Origin: Gnetum montanum | Taxonomy: Eukaryota > Streptophyta > Gnetopsida > Gnetales > Gnetaceae | Reading direction: 5' to 3' | NCBI GenBank assembly: GCA_015680685.1 | Contig: MNCI01034627.1 | Coordinates: forward strand, 582,257-646,256 | Length of the DNA stretch: 64,000 bases | Translations under genes and position numbers: made by a program | The notes under the pieces: model-generated | Told to the model about the DNA's origin: nothing | The model's input: only the letters and a program-made list of their open reading frames with translations | The model's database searches: none | Part shown: one piece after another, positions 22,175 through 34,617 of the stretch | How the letters are laid out: every line of letters begins with the position of its first letter | How positions within the stretch are numbered: position 1 is the stretch's first letter

Positions 22175-23356
22175 TGTTGACCTTTTGGTATGTAAAAACC
22201 TTATGGAAAATGAAGTATATAGAATTTTGTGGAGTGTGATGCTTTTGCAGGGATTGAAGGGGAGCTCAAGTGATGATATCTACAAAGAGATGTCATAGTG
22301 GAGATGACAAGGACTTGTTGGACATGAAAAAAGACTCAAGGAATGAGAGCTACTTTAAGATGTCAAAATGAGAACTACAAGGGCTCAAGATAGCTTGGAC
22401 AAAAACTTCATTAGAAAAGTTAAGTAAGCATGAAGATGAAGACTACAACAAAATGAGGAAGTTTCAAAGATTGAGGATGAGCCAAATCAATCAAAGGAGG
22501 CCTTGGGAAGTAAAGCCCAAAAGTTGAAAATATGTCTCATAGAAGCAAAAGATGTCTTGGCCAAATTGTAGAAGAACTAGAGAAGACATCTTGCTGAAAT
22601 AGTAGATGTCTCTTGTGTAGTGAGATATCCTAATATCAAAGAAAATATCTCACCTAGTCGTTAGATAGCTATTGCTCAAATTCTGAGGTGATTTTGGAAA
22701 CATTAAGGCTATAAGAAGATTTCATTCTCTTGGTTTTTGTTTAAGTTAAGTGCATGAATAATCACTATCAAAGTAATCATTGCATACTATACTTGTGTAC
22801 CTAATTTTTCATATTATTTGGTTGAGTATTGTACTTTATTATCATATCATATGTGCTATCATTTTGAGAGCTTTGAACTATGCCTCAAACTCAAGGATCT
22901 ATAAATTAGTTACACACTTTTCCTTGTAATTTTTGTTTCTCTTTTTTTCGCCTCACTAGGGTTGATGTGCTTCTAACGAGAAGGCATTGTTCTTAAGCTT
23001 GTGAAGATGTTGGCAAATTAAGAGTTGGTGTAGCACCATAATACTTCAAAGAAAAGTTCAAGTTGTAAAGGTTGTAGGATCCTAGAAACCACATTCTAAG
23101 CTTATTGGAACCTTATTGGGTTGAGTGGATTTTTGACAATGAATCACTTTGGAGCAAAGCTTAGGGCTTGTACAGGGTATGATATCCTTCAAATCACATA
23201 TTGAGAAAAAGAAAGTCCAAAGGTATGCAAGTCATCTACCCCTCGAGTGTGGATTACACAAGTTGGGGAACCACATAAAATTTGTATGTGCTTTTGTTGA
23301 AATATTTTTAATTTTGTAAACTCATTCATCCCCCCTTCTAAGTTCTATGATCATCA
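22175..23356 (+). repeat. 3' LTR of element B
   Basis: Starts TGTTGACC and ends ATCATCA (1,182 bp). It aligns with the split 5' LTR and the LTRs of C and H. It retains a few AGATGTCT-type motifs (22,550-22,620). Confidence 0.8.
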
Positions 23357-26327
23357 AGTATAGGTTTAACATAAGATAGAATTTACATGATTCTTGATCC
23401 AACCACTCATTTTGATCTTGTTGAAGCAATTATAAGATCGGTTTAGAATGGTAGAAATACAATTATTTTTGGATCAAAGAGCTTGGTATAGCATCAATCT
23501 TCCCATTATCTCTTCTTTTTTATTTTTTATTTTCTTTTCTCTTTCATTTTTCATTTATATGTATAATTTTTTTACATTTAATTTTCTATTTTTTTCTTTT
23601 TTTTCATCTTTTATTTCCTTTTTTTTTTCTTTACTTCCTTTTTTTTCATTTTATATTTTTTTCCTTTTATGAGAAGAAGATATTTGAATTTTTCATAATA
23701 ATCATGGAAATGATTTTCCAGAATTATGAGAATTCATCCCTTATCACATCATAGACACAAGTCCATGAGATCACAAACCTCTTCTAACCAAGGAAGCTAG
23801 GAATGGCAGCACATGGACATTGATCTTGTCATACTAATTAGAACCATCTAGTGATTGTAAGTATCATCAATGAAATACCATTTCCTTGTTAGTGATTATG
23901 CACTGTTCCAAGATTCTAGAACTTACATCCTAAGATTTGGATCCATCACCTATTCATAGTTCTAGTAGCAATAGCTTCAACAACACATAGTATGAGTCCT
24001 AGCTCCCTATTGAATCTAAGCCTAGTTCACTAGTGATGAATAGAGGAAAAGTGAATAGATGAATTCTATGGTATGGGCATTGCATCAACCAAGGCTTCAC
24101 TTAGGACTTGTTTAGTTCTCTTGCATCATGATCACATCTATAACTCACCCATCCACCATTAGCTTATCAGGTGAGCATTCATAAAGCATATTAATCAATT
24201 TTCCCTATACACACAAAACACACTCAAAAGAAATATAAAACCAAAAGAATAAGAAAAGTAGAAAATGATATGTCATTAATTACAAAAAATACACCAAAAA
24301 AAGAACACAAAAATTACATCAAATAAACAAAAACATATACACCATAAAAACAAAACATACTATACTACTAAAGCCATTATGTAAAGGACTCTTTCCCCAT
24401 GATTGACTTCAAGGCTAGCACATAACAAGCTCCTTGATGAACTTGTTAGTTAGAAGCATACCCTCCTTGGTCTCTTTTCTTTGAAGATGATGGTGAGAAA
24501 GGGGATGAGCATGAATCCTCACACACAGTTCTATTTTCCCTTCTCTTATGAAAATGCTTTCATTCATGAGGTGATGAATTTCTTACCATAGAAGGAACAT
24601 GATTATTTTTGTACTACCCAATTGTATATGATGATGGAAAATGAGGGTAATACCTTGTATTAAGGAACTAAACATGTTCCAACTATGATTGATTTAAGAT
24701 TTCCTCCTATAATGGCATAGAAGGATATGCTAGACATTACTGGACCTATGGCCACTGAGATAGTTGTAGTGGATATGGCTAATATTGGTGGGGTATTGCA
24801 TAAGGTATTTGATTCATGGCCTGATAAGTTTCATAGTAGAAAGAAGGATGGCAAAAGGAAGATTATTATGATGTATAGGAAGCACTACAAGGATCAGATT
24901 CTATTCCTTGTTGATGTTATGGCTGAAAAAATGGACCATAAATATATGAAATTTGATCATGGTAAGACTTCTTATCCTTTGATTTTCTTTCACTTTTACC
25001 TTATGGTATAACTATGTTTGCAATTGCTTCAACAACATCAGAAGGTTGAATGTTATATTTAACATTCTTTACATTCTTCTAACATTCGGAATATATGCTA
25101 GCTTTCTCTACACTTTCATGCTTATGTCATTTACCTTCCAATTTAGCTACAACATCTAACATAGTAGTAATTTGAAACGCAAACCTCTAATAGAGATCAT
25201 CCATGGCATACATATCCATCCTTTCACAAGTTTCCTATTATAGTCCTTCTACCAAGTGTATTAATTAGTCATGTTTGGTGAACCTATGATATGGAAATTA
25301 ATTTAATAAGAAATTGTACCATACTATGATCAAATTTAATGATTCATTAGTATCTTGCTTTCATCCTACTATATTTTTTCTAAGGTTTGCAACTAAGGAA
25401 TAAGAATAAAATTTTACATTACAATATTTTAACATGTCTACCAAAGAAGATATCGAGTTGGGTTGAACATATTAATATCATGTTTTAGTAAAATTAGTGA
25501 GTATATGGAGAAAAAGATGAAGTTTCTACCACTCACTATTCAGCCCTTGCAGCTCACAAGAGATGATAAATGTTTGAACATGGAACTAGGGATCATCATA
25601 AAAATTCCCATTGAATGTAGGAATGTGAGTCATATCAACCATTTTGATTTTGCTCTCCTTAATGCTTTTAAGTGGGATGCAAACTACTTCATAAATTTTA
25701 TCTAGTACATCCATAAGAAGAATGGATCATCCAAGCCATCAAAGCCTCCATTCAAATGAAGATAAGACATATGTGAAATGATGTATTTCTTTGAATCATT
25801 ACAAGTATAGCTCATGACCCATGGATAAAGATCTATAAATATTATTCCCCTAGAACCATTCATGTTGTAGCAATGGGAGTGTCTAGGAGAAGGTCCTACC
25901 TACTTCCCATCATGTATGTGCTTGTACTCCTACTCCACAATGATATCATAAAGCTTTTTCTTCTCATTAGTAATATACTTTGATTATTTGGGTGACATGA
26001 GTTTGTAATCTACCAAATTCTTGATGAAGCCTTGATTAAACAAAAGCTTCTCAAAAGTGGGAGATGTAGTGTCTCTAGATTCTTTACAAAATCATCCATG
26101 TGCATCATGCCATCATCCCAGTTTGTCTTGATGAAATTTTACCATGATAGAAGCTGTTGCCTTATTCATCATATTTTTGAAAGTAATTTGAAAAAATTGA
26201 GGCTTCTACTTCAATCTATTTTCAACGTTCAATTCAATCATGCTTACTTTAGTTCTTTATTTTCTACAAAATAAACAACTTAAAAAAAAAAGAAAAGTTG
26301 TGAATGTAAATAGTTCTAGAATATTTT
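23357..26327 (-). pseudogene. Gag-side interior of element L, heavily decayed
   Basis: This is the half of L right of B. Around 25,520-25,640 the order of short blocks (CTACCACTCACTATTCAG, then TGCAGCTCACAAGAG) resembles P's gag on the plus strand at about 817-920, so this is probably an Athila-type gag on the minus strand. A related copy lies at 36,740-38,653. A T-rich low-complexity tract occupies 23,505-23,690. No continuous frame remains. Confidence 0.45.
23505..23690. repeat. T-rich low-complexity tract
   Basis: About 185 bases composed mostly of T runs separated by single C, A or TC. The apparent reading frame across it is Phe-rich and is a composition artefact. Confidence 0.8.
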
Positions 26328-26345
26328 TCCCTAAAATAGAATCAA
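26328..26345 (-). other. Relic tRNA-Asp-like PBS of element L
   Basis: TCCCTAAAATAGAATCAA next to the LTR resembles A's decayed PBS (TCCCTAGCAATAGTACCA) with a small deletion and further changes. Weak on its own, but the position is right. Confidence 0.45.
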
Positions 26346-27574
26346 TGATAATGGTTTCACTAGTTTTGAACCAATGGGATGTATCATATGGAATGTAGTG
26401 CAATCTAGTCATAAGCTTGAAAGACAATGTTGAGTGGATTGCCAAGAACACATGTATATTGTTGCATTCAATGAATATAAAAGAGATTATAATACATATA
26501 ATATAAATAAAGACCATGTGTTTTCATGGTGGGGAATAGGAAGAATATTTATAATTTTTATGAATTTTATAAATATAAGAACAAAAAAAACATAAACACA
26601 TACACATCACAATCCCTCTTGGGCATAGATGCAATGCTTGTGTTACAATCCATCTTGGAGATAAGTGAAATACTACATATGAAATGCAATAAAATGACTT
26701 TTTGTCACAACCTTGCTAGCCTAACATCATGTCGTATAATTGTGACATCCTTGGATAAGGGTGAATTGTTACAACTTATGAAAATGAGAACTAAATAAAT
26801 ATTTTTATAGTTTTAAGTGTTTTATGAATGGTTTATTGTTTAAGGCATCAATAGTGCAATAAAGAAAAACCATAACCTTTATTCCTTATGCAAACACTAG
26901 ACCCCACATTGACCAAATGGTTCTATGCTACATTAGTAAGATAGCACTTTGACAAAGTCTAGCTATACTTGTGAAAATGATAACTTAGAACACATAAAAT
27001 AGAAAAGGAAATCAACTTACCTAAGAAAGGAAGAGGTCTTCACACAAAATAGACACCAAAAGCCAAAATAAAATCAAATTTATACATAAGATATGTATGA
27101 GATATTATCTCAAATATTTATAGTTTTTTCATGGAAATGGAGAAGGTTCATTAATACCTAGGCATCAATAAAGGTTTTTCAACATAGCCATGATCAATCA
27201 AAATGTATTTTTGATCCTTTGGTCTAAACTTTGGTAAGCATGGGGTGCTTTGATGTAGGGTAGTTAGCACATACTCTCCCTCCTCTCTCCTCCCACCCAC
27301 CCCCACCCCCCACCCATAATGGTTACTAGGTGAAAGCTGAAACTTAAGGGAGCATGCCAAAGAAATTATAGTACATATAAATGAAGCTAGAATTATTTTT
27401 AAAAACTTGAAAACATGCACAAGACCTTAAATTATGACATAGTAGTCTAGAGTGCATCTTGAAATATTAAGAACCTTAATTAAACACACTAGACTATAAA
27501 CATTGAGCACATGAAATACTTTCCAAATCTATGGGCTATAATAGATGTACAAATTATCACTGGTTGTCTTATCA
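26346..27574 (-). repeat. 5' LTR of element L
   Basis: Partner of 4,358-5,605. It contains a C-rich run at 27,292-27,315 that can form a G-quadruplex on the minus strand. It is followed by A and then TGTTT, the second half of the putative target duplication. Confidence 0.7.
27292..27315 (-). other. G-quadruplex-capable run
   Basis: Five C runs of 3, 3, 5, 6 and 3 bases separated by single A on the plus strand. The minus strand therefore has five G runs with one-base loops, a strong G4 pattern, inside L's 5' LTR. Confidence 0.75.
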
Positions 27575-27620
27575 ATGTTTCAAGGTTTAAAGTAAAATAG
27601 AGTCATCTTGCTCTAGGATT
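27575..27620 (+). repeat. 5' LTR of element K, right end
   Basis: Short segment between L and the PBS. It is read as the end of K's LTR because removing L joins it to 3,500-4,357, and a PBS and gag follow directly. Confidence 0.5.
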
Positions 27621-27633
27621 TGTTATTAGAGCC
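27621..27633 (+). other. tRNA-Met-type PBS of element K
   Basis: TGTTATTAGAGCC matches the plant tRNA-Met PBS TGGTATCAGAGCC at 11 of 13 positions. Confidence 0.65.
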
Positions 27634-27685
27634 TTAGGTTGATTATTATTGAAATTTTATTTTAGATTTTTTGTATTTATTTTAG

Positions 27686-28990
27686 ATGGCTTCTTAGAAG
27701 AAATAGGATTAAGCCTTGAATAAAGACATGAAAAGCATGAAATATGCCTTTCAACTAATGGTTGAACGATTGGATGAGATTAGTTCAAAGGTAGATAAGA
27801 ATTCATGTTCCAACTATATTCAGACTCATAGTGATGATGACCATTCTTGTTCAAATGGTGATAAGAAAGTTTCTTAGCCAGGTGGAAGGAGAGCAGATGG
27901 GGAGGAAGAATATTCTAGCTATGGGAAATGTCGAAATCTATCATCCTCAAATTCCAAATGAAGAAAATCTAAATCCTCATGTTAGAATTCTAAGAGTTTT
28001 ATCAATTGACATTTGCTTCTTCTTATGGAAATCTTGATGATGAAGATTAAATAAGGCTTGCTAGAGTGTTCAGAAATTCTACAAGACTCCTGTATGTGGA
28101 ATTAAAAACTTTCAATGGTATAAATTACACTAATGATTTTGCAAGTTGGATGAAGACACTTGACAAACATTTTGAGTTAGAAGAGGTACCAAATCAATCA
28201 AGGATACTAATTGTTGAATCCATATTAGAAGATATAATTTTAACTTGGTGGAAAAAGAGTTCTAAAGTTATGAGAGGTAAAATGGCCAAATTATCAAGTA
28301 TTGAACTCTAAGGAAATATAGGTTGAGATGAAAATTTAAATAATCCTTGCAAAGACAAGAGATAATCATGAAGCTAAAATTCCTTAGGAAAGAAGACAAG
28401 GATGTCAAGAATTTTTCCATTAAATCTTTTAAAGTATTACATCAAGCTAAGGTAAACTAAGAGGAATATGAACATGCTTCAATATTTCTTAGAGGTCTTA
28501 AAATGATGTATTATCAAGAGTTATCATTTTATTAACCTCAAACTCTTGATAATACTTATGACTTGGAAATTAAGAAAAAAAAAGAAAATCAATGGATTCA
28601 TGTGTAGAAGTAAACAAACTTCAAAAGGAAAGAACAAGGGATCCAAATCAAAGAAGGAATCCAAGTTAAAATATCATGAAAAAGATAGTAGCCATGATAA
28701 GAACAAAAGGAAGAGTGATGAGAAGGGTAAGGCCAAGAAGAACCAAAGGAAGGTAGGCAAGGGTCAAGGCAGTAACTCATCCAAGATTCAATGCTTTAAA
28801 TATGGAGAGTGGGGATAAAAATAATGGGAATGTCCACTTTGCAAGGTCACCAAGGATAAGGATGTACAAATTATGGAAACAAAGGAGACATCAAACCAAG
28901 ATCTTCAAAGAGGTAATCCTCATGCTATGAAAATTAAGGAAGTTTTTGAATTGAATTCTAATGCATTTATGAAAATGTAAATAAAAAGGA
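27686..28990 (+). pseudogene. gag: Gag pseudogene of element K (Ty3/gypsy, chromovirus-like)
   Basis: ATG at 27,686 follows the PBS by about 50 bases. LKTFNGINYTNDFASWMKTL and TWWKKSSKV (28,095-28,275) match the Ty3 gag pattern in which a WLxxxE-type helix precedes a TWW motif. A Lys-rich linker (28,600-28,770) leads to a broken knuckle (CFKYGEWG, then CP) near 28,790-28,840. Many stops. The tRNA-Met priming and this gag type point to a chromovirus-like element, unlike the Athila and Tat elements around it. Confidence 0.65.
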
Positions 28991-29149
28991 TCATCTAACA
29001 AGAAAATTAATATTTTGGGTTAGTGCTAGATGTTTTCTTAGTGGGGATTGGATTCATATTTTGATTTATGGGGGATTTTAAAAAAAATGTTATTACTTCT
29101 AGGATAGTTTCTAGATAGTGACAAATCCTCATCCTAGATCATGTAACAT

Positions 29150-29270
29150 ATGTTGCTTGTCAAGAGACATCTCTTAAGAGATGAGAGAACAATGTGTCTT
29201 GAAATTTAAAATTGGGAGTTATCATGATGTTATAAAATTTGATGTACTGGCAATTGATTTTGCAATGTAA
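29150..29270 (+). pseudogene. Protease-region remnant of element K
   Basis: EQCVLKFKIGSYHDVIKFDV followed by LAIDFA resembles the segment before the GRPW motif in chromoviral proteases, where an IGSYxDEVxCDVxxMDxCH-like pattern is usual. Short and decayed. Confidence 0.5.
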
Positions 29271-30476
29271 TTCTTAGAAAACAATGAAATTTTGATAATG
29301 CTATTCAATTTGGTGGAGTAAGAAATGTATAGAATGCAGCTAGACCTGATGGAATTCATAAGTTGATTCCTAAGATTGCATTAGGCATATTCTCAAGTTA
29401 TTCTATATCTTATTAATATTTTCCTCAACATATTTACTCATGAATGAGGCCCTTGTAGAATGACCTCTACTTCATGTCATTAGGTGATAATCAAGTCAAT
29501 CTAGGATTTATTTCTGGAAATAATAAACACATGGATTTGTATGCCATGATATAAAAAAGGCTTAAGGGATTAATCATTTCATTCAGAATTTCTTATGAGA
29601 TGTAGATTTAGTCAAACATGGATCAAAGGGATCCTCTATAGTACTATCAACTAGCATTGAACTTATGACCTAGGGTTTCCATATCAAGGGTATTACCACT
29701 AGGCAAATAGTTCATTGTTACCATAACTCTTGGATGTGACATTACTTTAGTAGGTCCTATTTGACATTGTACATCAAGAAACTTGTAGGTAGCATGCATA
29801 ACTTTATAACAAAACTCAATGTAAAAAAAAAAAGTAAATTTAATTGAAAATAAATGTAAACTACAAAAATACAATGGCAAATTTAATAATTTACATAGTA
29901 GTTTCCCAACATAGCTACATCTATGCTTTAAGATTAGGTGTATTATTCTGAATATGTGTAGGTGTATTATTATGAAAATGTAATTGAAATAATAGATCCC
30001 TTACAAGGTGGTTGTCCTAACGGTGGATGTCATGTAGAACCAAAGCCACTACCTTGCAAAGTATAATATAACTAGGCTCTATGTTGCAGTTATAAAGTAC
30101 ATGTTTCTTAGAACTAAAGATACAAATTCTTAGTGTCTAATCACACAACTACATAGGATCTAATCTAATGATAAAACAAGATAACTTTTTATAATGGTGA
30201 TCTATCCCATATAATTAGATATAGTATTTTCCAAAGTATGATAAATTAAGATGTAGTTATCTTGCAAGAATCACTAATATCATGTAGTTCAAGTACAATA
30301 AAAAGCATATGGAAAAGGAAGTAAATCTTACAACATTTAAGAATCCAACCAAATGAATTACAAGCATATCTTGAACCAAATCCTTGTAAAATAGCTTTGA
30401 AATCCAAGTTTTTAGCATAAAGATCACTTGATATAACTAATATCATACATTTTTACAATCAAAGATCATAATACTA
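29271..30476. other. Unassigned decayed repeat sequence
   Basis: Probably further K sequence or another old insertion. A minus-strand frame at 29,880-29,647 has no recognisable domain. A short direct repeat AGGTGTATTATT occurs at 29,937 and 29,961. Nothing else is supported. Confidence 0.3.
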
Positions 30477-31573
30477 TGGATCAAGAACTTAGAAGGGGGG
30501 TTGAAAAAATTTCCTAATTTAAATTGCACCTATCACAAAAAACACCAAATTTTACATGGTTCCACAAATTGGGTACTTCCACACTTAGATGGTAGAATCT
30601 ATGCACACCTTCAGACTTTGTTTCTGAAAAAATGTGGTTTGAAGGGTACCACACCTTATACAAGCTCTGAGCTCTACATCGAAGTGTTTCATCACTATGA
30701 AACTACTCAAACGTAAGATCCCAACAAGCTTAGAATGTGGTTTCAAGGATCCCACAACCTTTACAAAATTGAGCTATGCTCTGGAGTGTTTTGATGCTAC
30801 AAAACCATTCAACCTCATAAGGTTTTACTAAGCTAAATGTGGATGCCTTCTCATAAGAAGCACATCAACCACACAAGGCTACAAGAAAAAGAAAAAGATA
30901 CAAGGAAAGAATGTAACTAAATTTACAAGTCCTTGTCATTGAAGCTCAATACAACATACAACCAAGAAAATGATGTTACAATGAAGAACAAGAATAAAAT
31001 AGCATAGATAAGACAATGATTGATCTAATGTGAATAGTTCTTGCACAATTTCCAAGTTTTTGGTATCTTCTTATAGCATTGGAATTTTTAAAAATTCCTA
31101 AAAATTTGTGCAACGACTACCAAACAACTAGTGTACACATCTCCTTCAAGGTCAGGACATCTACCTGAGATTGGACTCAAATTAGAAGAAATGTGTCACT
31201 GAAAATGGAACATATTCTATGGGATGTCTCTATGAAGATGTCTACTCTAAGATAGACTTGTCTACTATTTCTAGGAGACGTCTCCTCAACTTTTGAGCTT
31301 TATCTTCTAAGAATTTCTCTTATCAATTTGTCTTCTTCTCAACCATTGGAGCATCTTCATTTGGTTTGTAAACTTCCTTTTTAGTTCATGCTCATTCATG
31401 CTCTCAACTTTCCCATGTGGTCTTCTCTTTATCATTTCATTGTAAATATCATCTCCTTCAGTTCTCATATTTCATTATGGAGTTCTTATTCATGTCCTCC
31501 AAATACATTATTCACAACAAACATTCTATGTTCTTCATTTTCTATAAGGTTTTGAAATACCAAAGAGTCAACA
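30477..31573 (-). repeat. 3' LTR of element H
   Basis: Reverse complement of the B/C LTR, with ends TGGATCAAGAACTTAGAAGG and TCAACA on the plus strand. The segment 31,130-31,290 is rich in the ATGTCT/ACATCT motif and keeps a perfect palindrome AGGAGACGTCTCCT at 31,273-31,286. Confidence 0.75.
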
Positions 31574-31589
31574 ATCTCCCCCTTTTTGG
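31574..31589 (-). other. Polypurine tract of element H
   Basis: ATCTCCCCCTTTTTGG on the plus strand; the complement is a purine run ending at the LTR start TGTTGACTC. Confidence 0.75.
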
Positions 31590-33319
31590 TACTGTACAAA
31601 TTTTAAGAAAATGGGTTAGTAGATGTCAAAATCAATTGAGCTAAAGATGATGCATCCTTAATATAGTACAAAACTAATTAGCCATTAACATACTTGTGAA
31701 TTTTTGAATGAGGACATTTATCACCAAGAACCTAAGAGCATTAGTACCATCATAATGTCAAAATATATATTTAGAAAGATAATCATTAACATCCTCATAA
31801 GTTTAGAGCTCTTCAAATATATCTATCAATTATGTCCATAAGGCAAATGTGTCCATTTGATATGTCTATTCAAATATATATGTCATCAAATATGTTCATA
31901 AGGTTATTATTGTTTAATAACAATGTTGCTTATGACACTTGTTCAAATATATCCATAAGATCATAATCATATTACAAGGCACCACATTTATATCACAATT
32001 ACGTATGACATCTAAGATAAGATCACCGTAGTTATGGATCAATCACATATGATATCTAAGATAAGATCATGAAATTCTCCCGCTTTTTGGACATCATATA
32101 AAAGGAGTAAAGCCTAGCAATAAGATATATCAAACAATAGTTAAAGAATATACATTTGCCATCAAAGTAAAATTTCTCAATTCATCTCCATAATCAGAAG
32201 ATATGCACAATACTTTTCATATGAAGAAAAACCAGTACATACATATCTAGCTTAAGAGATAGATCAAATTTTAGAACTAAATCAATACATACAAAAATTT
32301 CTAAGATGTTCACATTGATCACACGTATCTTAGGGAAGCTTAAGGTAAATTATCCATTTATTTTCAAAACTCCCTAAGAGGTTTTCATAATTTTAGAATA
32401 GAAGTGTGAGTACTTCATCTTACTTTAGCATGAATTATTTAACAATAAGGAACTCGAGTACTCAAAAGAGTATATATTCATAGTATGTCAATGATGCAGT
32501 ACTCTCATAGAGATATATTCAAATGAATTCTAGATACTTGCATAATTAATTATTACTCTTAGGTAACATAAATCTTTAAGGATTGAAACAAAAGTATCTT
32601 TCTCTTTTACTTTCAATTTTGTACCAAATGGATATGCCTTATTTTACCTACCTAAGAATTATGTCTTGGAGAAGATCTTTGTACACCTTCCAAGTATTGA
32701 TGCTTCCTAATAATTCATGAGGTCCAAGCTTCTCATACATATGTGTTTATCTTTTCTTTAACATTTCCAAAACATGAAGCTAATTTTTCATAATCTTACT
32801 TATTCAAGAATGCTGAGTAATCCAACAAGGTTTATAGAAAGATAAAAATATTAGAAAAAAATTAATAGGAACAAATCATAACAAATTTATCTTTCTTGAT
32901 CATCCAACTATGTATTTCTTCATTGTTTTCCTACAAAACTTGGTCCATGTTCTCATGTTAGTAGCATCTTATGATAATCATGGGTATAACAGCATTCTTG
33001 ATTCTCAAAATCAAATATTATTAAAAAGAAACAAAACCTTTTTAAGGACATTTAAGAAACTAAATAGTCCAAGAGATAACATGAGATATAGTCATATTAC
33101 TTTGATCTCATTTTTTGTGAATTAAGATATGTGTTTCCTTTGATGAAAAGAATTCATAAGATACTCAAAAACAAAATCAAATTTTAACTAGAAAGAAAGA
33201 AAATAGAAACTTACCATGACTTACCTTACTTTCTTATTGATGTAAGAAATACTAATGAAGTTTTAGATGAGGTCCTCCAGCATGGAGTACCTTCTTAGCC
33301 TTTGATTCTCTTTCATTAG

Positions 33320-34560
33320 TGTAGATCCTTTAATTTGTTTTGGTGTGTGTCAAAATATTAAGAAAAATGGATTCTAAGGTTGTTTACATGGTTTTATGGT
33401 TATTATGTTTGTAGGACTATGTACACGGGAAACTAAGATGAGTTGAAGAGGACAAGGAATGAATTGTTTAGAGCTCAAATGAGGAGGTTACCCAAATGAT
33501 CTTCAAAGGAATATTCAAAGAACATGGACAAGGACAAGATATTGTATAAGAAAAGTTATCATCATCAAAGCATGCGAATGATTAAGGCTATGGACAAGGA
33601 ATGATGCATTCAAAAGACAGAAAGTGAAAGAAAGACATCTCTAGAAAATAGTAGACATCTTGGTAGAATTGGAGTGAACCTAGGCAAAGATGTCTTTAGA
33701 AACAGTAAGACATATTTCTCAGATAAAGACATCTTTCATGAGCCAAAGATGTCTTTATAGGATGAAGACTAGTTACCAAAAAGACATCTTCCACAAGAAA
33801 AAGACATCTTCTAGAATGGATACTTTAGAAAGACATATTTCAAGAAGCAAAGAAATCTTCCCAATATTGAAGGAAAATTTAGAGAGATGTCTTAGGCATG
33901 AGAAAGATGTCTCCCATGACTATTATTGACTATTAGCTAGTTATTGCATGAGTTCTAAGATGGATTTAGAAATAAGATACTTATAAGAAGCGTTAACGTG
34001 CAGTGGGAAAAGTGCAATCCTTGTTGTATTCATTATACTATCATTTGTAATTATTGAATTCTTTGTTGCTCCTCATTGTATTTTCATTTTGGCTTTGTAA
34101 ATTGTGCTATACCTAACTATACAAGGATCAGCAAATAAACTTGCAATTCTCCCTTGTAATTCTTGTTCTTGTTGCCCTACGAGGTTGATATCCTTGAGCT
34201 TGTTGGGATCCTATAGGATTGAGTTGTTGGTGTTGCAATACAACACTCTAGTGTGAGGCTCAAGATTGTAAAGGTTGTGGAAGCCTTGAAACCACATTTT
34301 CAAACTTGATAGGACCTTGTGGGATTAAGTGATTGGTGCTACAGTACAACACTCTAGAGTGGGGCTTGAAGACTATACAAGGTGTGGAACCTTCAACCAC
34401 ATTTTAAGGGTAACAAAGTTTAGAGGTGCACTTGTGATCAACCCTCTGAGTGTGGAGTACCAAAGTTGGGGAACCATGTAAATTCATGTGTGTGATTTGT
34501 TTCAAAAAGGCTTAATTTGAGGAACTTATTCATCCTCCCCCTTCTAAGTTTAATGATCCA
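33320..34560 (+). repeat. 5' LTR of element C
   Basis: Aligned to B's LTR. It ends TGATCCA. Nine AGATGTCT or AGACATCT octamers, or one-base variants, lie between 33,630 and 33,915. Two similar segments (34,205-34,290 and 34,315-34,390) form a roughly 110 bp internal direct repeat around GTACAACACTCTAGAG-like blocks. Confidence 0.7.
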
Positions 34561-34564
34561 TAAG

Positions 34565-34576
34565 CTGTATCAAAGC
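34565..34576 (+). other. tRNA-Met-type PBS of element C
   Basis: CTGTATCAAAGC against TGGTATCAGAGC: three mismatches, in the position expected after the LTR end. Confidence 0.65.
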
Positions 34577-34617
34577 CTGATGCTCTTCTCTGTCATCATC
34601 AACTTCAAAAGTAAACA

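Larger units (their letters stand above)
7621..23356 (+). mobile_element. Element B: gag-only Copia-type element (TR-GAG-like), split by A
   Basis: LTRs at 7,621-8,560 plus 18,510-18,829 (5', split by A) and 22,175-23,356 (3') align along their length. The interior holds a tRNA-Met-type PBS (18,832), a gag-like gene (18,884-20,578), about 1.6 kb of non-coding sequence and a polypurine tract (22,161-22,174). There is no room for integrase or reverse transcriptase, and C has the same plan. B is therefore a non-autonomous family keeping only gag, resembling the plant TR-GAG class. TAGGTT occurs near both outer junctions (7,614 and 23,361), but a clean target duplication is not visible. Confidence 0.75.
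4358..27574 (-). mobile_element. Element L: degenerate Athila-related element, split by nested B and A
   Basis: Two copies of a roughly 1.2 kb repeat (4,358-5,605 and 26,346-27,574) in the same orientation start TGATA and end ATCA. TGTTT lies just outside both (4,352-4,356 and 27,576-27,580), each one base from the LTR end, consistent with a 5 bp target duplication. A decayed tRNA-Asp-like PBS lies left of the right LTR, so the element runs on the minus strand. Element B (7,621-23,356) interrupts it. Without B the element is about 7.5 kb with gag-like sequence but no recognisable polymerase. Confidence 0.7.
30477..33319 (-). mobile_element. Element H: 3' part of a B/C-type gag-only element
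   Basis: Minus strand: 3' LTR (30,477-31,573), purine tract (31,574-31,589), non-coding interior, and the last codons of gag (about 33,295, reading GGPHLKLH then stop, against GPHLKFH and stop in C). The sequence then ends abruptly at element C, which appears to have inserted into or truncated H inside gag. Confidence 0.7.

Noticed and set aside
7621-23356. A clean target-site duplication for element B
   Set aside because: TAGGTT occurs near both ends, but at different distances from the LTR termini; not good enough to call.
23448-23672. A hydrophobic 74-residue protein
   Set aside because: It translates a T-rich low-complexity tract.
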